A program made the translations under genes and the position numbers. Positions 15,541-22,003 of a stretch of DNA of 40,756 nt are shown here, one piece after another; the stretch's first letter is position 1, and each line of letters starts with the position of its first letter. The notes below the pieces were generated by a model that saw nothing but the letters and a program-made list of their open reading frames with translations, did no database searches and was not told the DNA's origin. The DNA is from an uncultured Slackia sp. (GTDB lineage: Bacteria; Actinomycetota; Coriobacteriia; Coriobacteriales; Eggerthellaceae), in contig NZ_CALUMA010000088.1 of the NCBI RefSeq assembly GCF_944321625.1, positions 1 to 40,756 on the forward strand. The letters are read 5' to 3'.

Positions 15541-16212
15541 ATGCGCATCCTGATCGTAGAAGACGAAAGCACGCTCGTCACATATCTCAAGAAGAGCCTC
15601 GAGGCGGAGGGCTATACGGTTGATGCCGCGCTCGACGGCGACACCGGCCTCGAGCTCGCCCTTTCCGGCTCGTACGACGCCATCACGCTCGACATCATGC
15701 TTCCGGGCATGAACGGCTATTCCGTGTGCCGCGAAATTCGTAAAGCCGGCATCTCCACCCCTGTGCTCATGCTTACCGCAAAAGACGGGGAATACGACGA
15801 GGCGGATGCACTCGACATCGGGGCGGACGATTTTCTTCGCAAGCCGTTTTCGCTGGTGGTGTTAGTTGCCCGCATCAGGGCGCTTGTGCGGCGCGGCGGA
15901 GCGGCGCGCGGCTCTGAATTGCGTGTGGGGGATTTGGTGCTCGACCCCGCGAAAAGGTCCGTCTCTCGTGCGGGAACCTCCATCGAGCTCACTCCGCGGG
16001 AGTTTGCACTTCTGGAATACCTGATGCACAACGTCGGCCAAGCGCTCTCAAAGGCGCAGATTCTTGACCACGTATGGAGTCCTGGCTTCATGGGCGACGA
16101 GAACGTAGCCGAAGTGTACGTGCGCTATCTCAGGAAAAAGATCGACGATCCATTTGGAAATCCGCTGATCAAAACGGTGCGCGGGGTGGGGTATCGAATC
16201 GAGGAAGATTAG
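15541..16212 (+). CDS. OmpR/PhoB-family response regulator
   Basis: A 223-residue two-component regulator. The receiver domain has the acidic pocket (EDE near residue 7), the phosphoacceptor D51 in LDIMLPGMNG, the conserved Thr (LTAKD) and K101 (RKPF). The C-terminal winged helix (about 125-220) ends with the usual VRGVGYRIEE. The start is set at ATG 15541 because GGAGG lies six bases upstream and the receiver begins MRILIVEDE. The sensor kinase follows 66 bp downstream in the same operon. The likely target is the acidic-repeat gene upstream, through the 11-bp repeats at 14656. Confidence 0.95.
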   Translation: MRILIVEDESTLVTYLKKSLEAEGYTVDAALDGDTGLELALSGSYDAITLDIMLPGMNGYSVCREIRKAGISTPVLMLTAKDGEYDEADALDIGADDFLRKPFSLVVLVARIRALVRRGGAARGSELRVGDLVLDPAKRSVSRAGTSIELTPREFALLEYLMHNVGQALSKAQILDHVWSPGFMGDENVAEVYVRYLRKKIDDPFGNPLIKTVRGVGYRIEED

Positions 16213-16278
16213 TTCTCAGCATCGGCAAACGTGCGCAAAGCGGGAAATGGGAACCATGGATGAAAGGAGGATGCTCCT

Positions 16279-18168
16279 ATGAAGTTCGGCCCCCGAAGCA
16301 TACGAGGCAAAACCGCCTGCATCGCCGTGGGCGTTACCGCTGCAGCAATGGCGTTGACCGTGGCTGCCGTGGCATTTGCGGCTCAGGCGGCGTTCGTAAA
16401 CTCCGTGTCGGACACGCTTGAATCGCGCGTCGACGAGGTGGTCCGGCAGATTCAGGACGGCTCGCTTTCCTCTTCCATTTCCGCTACGGGGTCGGACCTC
16501 GTGCAGGTCATCGACGAGAACGGCCAGGTGGTAAGCGCAAGCGAATGGGCGCAGGGCGTTTCGGCGATGACCCAAGGAGGTGCGCCCGTGGGCGAGACGT
16601 CCGCGCACGAGCTGGACGATCTAGAGCTGAAGCGCACGCAAGAGGCGCAGAACGTGACGGTAATCGAGGTGCATATGGACAAGGAGGACGACTCCAAGGG
16701 CGATGACGATTCTGCTGCCGAGGACGCTTCCAAGAGCGAACCCGCGTCCGATGATGCCGCGGAGGATGCGCCGGCGGCTGCTCCGCAAAGCGCTCCCGCA
16801 AGCCCCGCGCCCGCAAATCCCACTCCTGCCCCTGCAAACCCTGCTCCCGCGCCCGCCTATGATGGCGACTCGGGCTATGGCGACGGCGATTCGGGGTACG
16901 GCGATTCCGGCGGCGACTCGGGATACGACTCTGCGGTCGGGGAAGGAATCGCGCATTTCGTAGGAATGCTTTTCCGCGTGGCGTCCGACATCGCGGCGGC
17001 AGTTGACGACGTGGAGCTTGGAGTGTCCCGCGCATGGGCGGCTGATGCCGCGGCACAGGATGCCGCGACGGAGGGCGCAGATGCGCAACCAAGTCAGGAT
17101 GCCGCAGGTAAAACGGCAGATGAAGGAGTCGTTCCTTCCGTCGAGTCGTCGATTCGCGCTACCGATCTATTCGGGAATGCCGGGCCGTTCCTCATGGTCG
17201 AGCGCGGCGTCGTCACCGGCGAAGGAACCATGACGGTCGCCGCCATGGCGTCGCTCGCTCCCGCGTATGAGGCTGCCAAAACCGCAGCCGTTTTGCTCGC
17301 CACGGCGTTCGCCGTGTTGCTCGTATTTGTGGCGGCTCTTTCATGGATGCTCGCCGCTCGCACGCTGCGTCCGGTGGAGCAGATGAGGGCGGCGGCGGAT
17401 TCCATCTCGATCGGCGACCTTTCCGAGCGGATTCCCGTTCCCGAGAAGGACGCCGACCTGTCGCGACTCGCTGGGACGTTCAACGCCATGCTTGCCCGCC
17501 TGGAGGCTTCGGTGGCGGAGCAGCGTCGATTCGTGTCGGATGCGTCTCATGAGCTCAAAAGCCCTGTTGCCGCCATACGAATCATGCTGGAGACCATGCG
17601 TGATCACCCCGACGCGGTGGACGTGAATGAACTTCTTGACGATCTTATGGGCGAAAACGAGCGCGTGAGCGGCATCGTGAGCGACCTTCTGCTGCTAGCG
17701 CGCCAAGACGAAGGCGTGTCGCGTTTGAACAAAGAGCCGATCGATATATGCGATTTGCTTTACGAGGAAGCGGCTCTTCTCAAGGGGCGCACGACGAGCG
17801 AGGTAGACGTGTCAGACGTGCAGCCCGTGGTATGCTCCGCCGACCATGAGGCGCTCAGCCATGCGGTGCGCAATCTGATGGACAATGCAGCGCGATATGC
17901 CAAGACGCGCGTGAAGGTTTCCTGCGCCCAGGCGGGCGATGCCGTGCGCATCACGGTAAGCGATGACGGGAAAGGCATTGCTCCAGAGGACCGCGAACGC
18001 GTGTTCGGGCGCTTCGTGCGTCTTGAGGAGGGGCGCTCGCGCAAAGAGGGAAGCACCGGGTTGGGCCTTGCTGTGGTCAAGACGGTCGCTGAGCAGCATG
18101 GCGGGACCGCCATGTTCGTCGAGCCGGAGCTCGGAGGCGCTACGGCTGTTCTCGAGATTCCCTCCTAG
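16279..18168 (+). CDS. Sensor histidine kinase with large acidic outer domain
   Basis: A 629-residue membrane histidine kinase. TM1 spans about residues 13-37. The outer region (about 40-330) is unusual: an acidic, Ala/Pro-rich stretch (PAPANPTPAPANPAP), then a D/G/S/Y tract around residues 194-222 (DGDSGYGDGDSGYGDS). It has no recognisable PAS or Cache fold. TM2 (about 335-360) leads to HAMP and HisKA with H424 in SDASHELKSP. HATPase motifs are NLMDNAARYAK, DDGKGI and GSTGLGL. It should phosphorylate D51 of the preceding regulator. The start has AAAGGAGG upstream. The tract echoes the tail of the secreted protein at 14764, suggesting that both bind the same ligand, possibly a cation, or each other. 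Confidence 0.93.
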   Translation: MKFGPRSIRGKTACIAVGVTAAAMALTVAAVAFAAQAAFVNSVSDTLESRVDEVVRQIQDGSLSSSISATGSDLVQVIDENGQVVSASEWAQGVSAMTQGGAPVGETSAHELDDLELKRTQEAQNVTVIEVHMDKEDDSKGDDDSAAEDASKSEPASDDAAEDAPAAAPQSAPASPAPANPTPAPANPAPAPAYDGDSGYGDGDSGYGDSGGDSGYDSAVGEGIAHFVGMLFRVASDIAAAVDDVELGVSRAWAADAAAQDAATEGADAQPSQDAAGKTADEGVVPSVESSIRATDLFGNAGPFLMVERGVVTGEGTMTVAAMASLAPAYEAAKTAAVLLATAFAVLLVFVAALSWMLAARTLRPVEQMRAAADSISIGDLSERIPVPEKDADLSRLAGTFNAMLARLEASVAEQRRFVSDASHELKSPVAAIRIMLETMRDHPDAVDVNELLDDLMGENERVSGIVSDLLLLARQDEGVSRLNKEPIDICDLLYEEAALLKGRTTSEVDVSDVQPVVCSADHEALSHAVRNLMDNAARYAKTRVKVSCAQAGDAVRITVSDDGKGIAPEDRERVFGRFVRLEEGRSRKEGSTGLGLAVVKTVAEQHGGTAMFVEPELGGATAVLEIPS

Positions 18169-18296
18169 CGGTGGTCTACAGCCAACGACGTCGCGTCACC
18201 TTCGCCCAGTTCGCTGCGCTTATGGATACCCCGTGCAAAATCCGTGTGAAACGCGCCGTCCGCTCGCAGATTGCCGGGGGTATTCGAAGGGGCCTG

Positions 18297-18436
18297 TGAT
18301 ACAATGCAACAGCTTGTCTGTAACAGGCAGACAGCCCCGTCTCGAATAGGCGAGCGGGTAGGTAACTGTAGGCCCCCGAGACATATTGAACGTAACCAAT
18401 GTGACGAAGGGTCCCCGTGCTTGAAAGGGGTCCGTT
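18297..18436 (+). promoter_or_regulatory. rpsA promoter and leader
   Basis: TGA-TACAAT (18297-18305) is an extended -10 candidate, leaving a leader of about 125 bases. Near its end CCCC (within GGGTCCCC, about 18412-18419) could pair with the GGGG of the ribosome binding site (18424-18430). Such a fold would allow feedback control of S1, but the pairing is short. Confidence 0.4.
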
Positions 18437-19636
18437 TTGACCGAAATCAAGAACACGTCCGTCATCGACTTCGAGGACATCTCCGACGATCAGATGAACC
18501 AGATGATCGATGGCACCCTGACCGAATTCGATGAGGGCGATCTGGTTCAGGGCACTGTCGTGAAGATCGAGCATGACGAGGTTCTGCTCGACATCGGGTT
18601 CAAGAGCGAAGGTGTTATTCCTTCCCGCGAACTCTCCATCCGCAAGGATGCTGATCCCTCTGAGATCGTTGCTCTGGGCGACGAGATCGAGGCTCTGGTT
18701 CTCCAGAAGGAGGACAAGGACGGTCGTCTGATCCTGTCCAAGAAGCGTGCCGAGTACGAGCGCGCCTGGATTCGCGTCGAAGAGAAGTTCAAGGCCGGCG
18801 AGAACGTCACTGGCGAGGTCATCGAGGTTGTCAAGGGCGGCCTGATTCTGGACATCGGTCTGCGTGGCTTCCTGCCTGCTTCCCTGGTCGACCTTCGTCG
18901 CGTCAAGGATCTGGACATGTACCTGGGCACCGAGGTCGAGGCCCGCGTCATCGAGATGGATCGCAACCGCAACAACGTCGTTCTGTCCCGCCGCGTGCTG
19001 CTGGAGGAGGGCCGCAAGAACGAGCGCGCCGAGATCCTCAGCAAGCTCACCAAGGGCATGCGCCTCAAGGGCACCGTTTCCTCCATCGTGGACTTCGGCG
19101 CCTTCGTGGACCTGGGCGGCATCGACGGTCTGGTTCACATCTCCGAGCTCTCTTGGAACCATGTCAACCATCCCTCTGAGGTCGTCAAGGTCGGCGACGA
19201 GGTTGAGGTCGAGGTTCTCGACGTTGACCTGCAGCGCGAGCGCATCTCCCTGGGCCTGAAGCAGACCCAGCCCGATCCCTGGCTGAAGCTTGTCGAGAGC
19301 TACCCCGTTGGCTCTATCGTGGACGGCAAGGTCACCAAGATCGTTCCCTTCGGCGCTTTCGTCGAGCTGGGCAACTCCATCGAGGGCCTGGTGCACATCT
19401 CCGAGATGGCCAACAAGCACATCGACACGCCTGCTCAGGTCGTGAAGGTGGGCCAGGAGGTCAAGGTCAAGGTTATGGACGTCAACTCCGAGCGTCGTCG
19501 CATCAGCCTGTCCATGAAGGCCGCCGCTGCTGAGCTGGGCATCGAGATCGAGGTCGACGAGACCATCCAGGCTCCCGAGCCCCGTCAGCCCAAGAAGAAG
19601 GCCGAAAAGGCCGAGAAGGCTGCCGACGCCGAATAA
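18437..19636 (+). CDS. rpsA: 30S ribosomal protein S1, four-domain form
   Basis: S1 binds mRNA on the small subunit and helps initiation. The 399-residue protein holds four S1 (OB-fold) repeats, at about residues 34-103, 119-184, 205-273 and 290-359. The last two are the best conserved, with FGAFVDLGGIDGLVHISELS and FGAFVELGNSIEGLVHISEM. Actinobacterial S1 typically has four repeats against six in E. coli. The tail is Lys/Ala/Glu-rich (KKAEKAEKAADAE). The start is TTG at 18437, with AAAGGGG six bases before; no ATG fits as well. Codon use is strongly biased to CTG, GTC and AAG, as expected for an abundant protein. Confidence 0.95.
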   Translation: MTEIKNTSVIDFEDISDDQMNQMIDGTLTEFDEGDLVQGTVVKIEHDEVLLDIGFKSEGVIPSRELSIRKDADPSEIVALGDEIEALVLQKEDKDGRLILSKKRAEYERAWIRVEEKFKAGENVTGEVIEVVKGGLILDIGLRGFLPASLVDLRRVKDLDMYLGTEVEARVIEMDRNRNNVVLSRRVLLEEGRKNERAEILSKLTKGMRLKGTVSSIVDFGAFVDLGGIDGLVHISELSWNHVNHPSEVVKVGDEVEVEVLDVDLQRERISLGLKQTQPDPWLKLVESYPVGSIVDGKVTKIVPFGAFVELGNSIEGLVHISEMANKHIDTPAQVVKVGQEVKVKVMDVNSERRRISLSMKAAAAELGIEIEVDETIQAPEPRQPKKKAEKAEKAADAE

Positions 19637-19637
19637 C

Positions 19638-19721
19638 TTGGTGCAATAAACGCTGAGCAATTTGGTGCATACGTGCCGAACGATTCGGCGCAATTAACGT
19701 CGAACGATTTGGCGCGACGAG
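19638..19721 (+). repeat. Degenerate ~24-bp tandem repeat after rpsA
   Basis: About 3.5 units beginning TTGGTGCAAT, TTGGTGCATA, TCGGCGCAAT and TTGGCGCGAC, each containing a GAGCAA or GAACGA block, with units of 24, 23 and 24 bp. They fill the space between the rpsA stop and its terminator and would be in the 3' end of the mRNA. Confidence 0.65.
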
Positions 19722-19731
19722 CTCATCGTAG

Positions 19732-19768
19732 GATGCCCCGGCTTCGCCATGAAGCCGGGGCATCTTTA
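19732..19768 (+). terminator. rpsA terminator
   Basis: Perfect 14-bp arms GATGCCCCGGCTTC (19732-19745) and its complement (19751-19764), loop GCCAT, followed by TTTACGTT. Confidence 0.88.
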
Positions 19769-19870
19769 CGTTCTGCCCTGCCATCTCCCCTTGGCATCTC
19801 GTCGCGACTTTGAATTTCTTTCTTTTCCTCTTGATTCTTGTGCCTTCGGACGTTTGGGTGCTTGCTCGGT

Positions 19871-20130
19871 ATAAAAACCTCCTTATTGGCGAAGAAATGA
19901 AGGTCTGAGTCCAAAAATGCGCTTATTTGCGTGGTGAAATGTATCCCTGAATGCCGCTTTGCCGCAAAAGTCTTAATACGTCTGCCTCAAGAATAATAAT
20001 GATCTCGCAGTATGCTTCTATTTCTTAAAACGTTGGATGATTGGTGCTCCGATTGGTGAACATGCGGTTAGCCAATAAGGCCATTTTTATACCCGGGGTG
20101 CTTAAAGTTAGCCAATAAGGCGGTTTTTAT
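19871..20130. repeat. Paired inverted motif array, module 1
   Basis: Four copies of a ~22-bp motif (ATAAAAA-n5-TTATTGGC-like). Two are on the plus strand at 19871-19892 and 19911-19932, and two inverted at 20069-20090 and 20109-20130. Start-to-start distances are 40, 158 and 40 bp. The outer copies resemble each other most (AAAAACCnCCTTATTGGC), and the inner copies share AAAAATG. The intervening sequences are not conserved, so the motifs look like protein-binding sites rather than stems of one hairpin. Confidence 0.7.
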
Positions 20131-20251
20131 GCCGACGGCTTGGAATCTAGGCAGGTGAGTCCTTTTGGCGTTTGCGACGAATGCTGCGACATGCATACCA
20201 CGAATGTCGCTGCACGCTTGCCGCTAATGCTATGTCGCGCTAATAACGAGT

Positions 20252-20513
20252 GCTACAAATGCTGCGAATAGTATTAAATTGAGGGTGGCGTGCTAAAAAT
20301 CTCGAGAATAGTATTCCGAGCACTGCTATCCGCCAGGAATGTGAGTTCTGTGAGTGTATTTATCTAATTTAAGAACAATGTTGAACAGGAAAGATATTTT
20401 CTAGCACCATAGATGTGTGCCGAATTTTGCACGCTTGCTTCTTGATGGCAATACTATTCTCGCTGTTTTTAGCCGAGGCATGGCGGAACGATACTATTCT
20501 TGCCATTTGTAGC
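20252..20513. repeat. Paired inverted motif array, module 2
   Basis: Four copies of a 24-bp motif (GCTAmAAA-n6-GAATAGTAT). Two are on the plus strand at 20252-20275 and 20292-20315, and two inverted at 20450-20473 and 20490-20513. Distances are again exactly 40, 158 and 40 bp, as in module 1. The outer copies both read GCTACAAATG; the inner copies both read GCTAAAAA and end GAGAATAGTATT. Confidence 0.75.
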
Positions 20514-20594
20514 GGCGGAGCACGGGTTGGCGGCGGTGCACGGGTTGGCGGCGATACGCGACTTGTCGGCCGCCGTATGCTGCCCGCATGTCTT

Positions 20595-20737
20595 TACTCC
20601 TCTGGCGTGCCAATCACGGGACGGAAAACGGGTGCTTGCGTGCGAGGGCATCTTGCCTTACCCCTCTGGCATGTCGATCACGGGGCGGAAATCGGGTGCT
20701 TGCGTGCGAGGGTATCTTGTCTTACTCCTCTGGCGTG
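20595..20737. repeat. 64-bp tandem repeat overlapping the tetR stop
   Basis: Units begin at 20595, 20659 and 20723 with TACTCCTCTGGCGTG or TACCCCTCTGGCATG; the third is partial. The third unit is the true 3' end of tetR (read on the minus strand as ...HTPEE and stop). The outer units are degenerate copies of that gene end plus about 40 bp of downstream sequence (GGGTGCTTGCGTGCGAGG). Confidence 0.75.
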
Positions 20738-21648
20738 TGCCAGTCGCAGGGATCGGGAGCAGCTAGGTTGCGAATGCCGGCGATGATGATTTCAATGCCG
20801 TCGTGAAACGCCTGGTCAGAGTAGGCTTTATCGGCGGTTTCAAACCATGAAGGACGATCTTCAAGGGCTGTTTCGCGATGCTGCTCCATCTCGATGCCGT
20901 CTTTGATATCAAAGCCTGAGAGAAATGCGTCGATGATGCGCCAGGCGCGCATGAGGACGTCATCCGGTATTCCCTGATTGTGGTGAAGGCTTTGGATGCG
21001 GTTGGTGTGATTGATGAGTCCGGCGTCAAGTGCTGAGGACTGGATCAAGTGCAAGTGCGCACGTGGATGGGCATGAAAGACATTTCGAATCGAAGCGGTT
21101 GTGCGGCGAATGGTGTCGTCCCAACGTTCACCTGGAATAGGATCAGCGTCGACCTCTTCGAATGCGAGCGCGAGCACGGCCTGTTTAATCTCGTCAATCG
21201 ACTCGTAATGACGATAGAGCGCCATGGGCGTTTTGTTGAGCGCCTTTGCCAGTTTACGAATCGTGAGGTTCTCGATGCCATCTTCATCGGCAAGCTCAAG
21301 CGCTTTCCTGCGAATGATGTCTCTCGTCAAGCGCTCGGGTGTCTGGACGCTGCGCTCGTCTTTATTGGCGCCGGGGCGATCGGGAGTGGGCATGACGGAT
21401 TTTTCTGTGGTTTGGGCCGCAAACTGCTGGCTCAGTTGCCCTGTGAACTGCTGATTTGATCGTGCTGCGGTTTGCTGCTTTAAGTCTTGCTGCACTAGCT
21501 GTTTTGTAGCTAGCTGCCTGTGCTGCTCTGTAGTTTGCTGCTCAAAATAATGTTCGGCTTGCTGCTCCAACTGCTTTGCGTCCTGGTTTTTTGCCTGTTC
21601 CGCGGTTTGTCGTTTCGACTGCGCTTCGGCTTTGTGCGAATTCTGCAT
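20722..21648 (-). CDS. TetR-family regulator with Gln-rich N-terminal extension
   Basis: A 308-residue regulator. The HTH (about residues 105-150) contains LADEDGIENLTIRKLAKALNKTPMALYRHY, followed by an all-helical ligand domain ending NLAAPDPCDWHTPEE. Before the HTH are about 100 residues very rich in Gln (for example KQLEQQAEHYFEQQTTEQ), which most TetR proteins lack. The start at 21648 follows GAGGA; longer in-frame starts (21708, 21798) have poorer sites, and the one at 21798 would lie in an operator. It is divergent from the flavoprotein reductase at 22004, with two palindromic operators between them, so it most likely controls that reductase in response to a small ligand, possibly the enzyme's substrate. 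Confidence 0.85.
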   Translation of the reverse strand: MQNSHKAEAQSKRQTAEQAKNQDAKQLEQQAEHYFEQQTTEQHRQLATKQLVQQDLKQQTAARSNQQFTGQLSQQFAAQTTEKSVMPTPDRPGANKDERSVQTPERLTRDIIRRKALELADEDGIENLTIRKLAKALNKTPMALYRHYESIDEIKQAVLALAFEEVDADPIPGERWDDTIRRTTASIRNVFHAHPRAHLHLIQSSALDAGLINHTNRIQSLHHNQGIPDDVLMRAWRIIDAFLSGFDIKDGIEMEQHRETALEDRPSWFETADKAYSDQAFHDGIEIIIAGIRNLAAPDPCDWHTPEE

Positions 21649-21745
21649 GGTTCCTCGATGGTGCTTGGAAATGATGTTTGTCCGAGGATGGTAGCAGGTA
21701 TTGCCCATCAGTGCCTCGCTTTCGGCCGAACTAGCAAAATTCCTC

Positions 21746-21774
21746 TTGCGCTCCGAATGTGTACATTGTACACT
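21746..21774 (+). promoter_or_regulatory. Promoter of the flavoprotein reductase
   Basis: TTGCGC (21746-21751), 17-bp spacer, TACACT (21769-21774). Operator 1 (21759-21773) fills the spacer and -10, so a bound repressor would block it. The remaining ~220-base leader to 22004 holds no clear gene or riboswitch. Confidence 0.55.
21759..21773. promoter_or_regulatory. Palindromic operator 1
   Basis: GTGTACATTGTACAC, a perfect 7-1-7 palindrome. An identical copy lies 25 bp away. A TetR-type dimer is the natural candidate to bind it. Confidence 0.75.
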
Positions 21775-21783
21775 TTCCGCAAC

Positions 21784-21798
21784 GTGTACATTGTACAC
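21784..21798. promoter_or_regulatory. Palindromic operator 2
   Basis: A second exact GTGTACATTGTACAC, centre-to-centre 25 bp from operator 1. It lies just downstream of the predicted reductase transcription start. Confidence 0.75.
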
Positions 21799-22003
21799 AA
21801 GGAGGGAATTGCGGAGATCTTACAGCGGGCGATACGGTGAAAGTGCCGCAGGACGGGGCAGAAGACTGGGCGGTCATATGCGTGCTTAAAGCAAAGCATT
21901 TTGATGCCATACGTTCTTTGCCTTACATGATCTGCGTTGCTGGCATTGAGGAACTCGTGCAAGCTGTCTTCGCAAGGCAACCAAAGAGAGGGGATGAGTC
22001 AGG

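Larger units (their letters stand above)
19769..20721. other. AT-richer gene desert between rpsA and tetR
   Basis: About 950 bp without a credible gene on either strand: short frames have no ribosome binding site or family likeness. Base composition is clearly more AT-rich than the neighbours. It contains two motif arrays (19871-20130 and 20252-20513), a duplicated CACGGGTTGGCGGCG (20521-20535 and 20539-20553) and a 64-bp tandem repeat running into the end of tetR. Confidence 0.7.

Noticed and set aside
18305..18436. Riboswitch in the rpsA leader
   Set aside because: No known aptamer pattern is visible, and only a 4-bp pairing with the ribosome binding site can be proposed.
19871..20513. CRISPR array
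   Set aside because: Only two direct copies per strand, in inverted pairs with a fixed 158-bp gap, and no cas genes in the window.
20595..20737. CRISPR-like tandem repeat
   Set aside because: The whole 64-bp unit is repeated with no variable spacers, and it is derived from the end of tetR.
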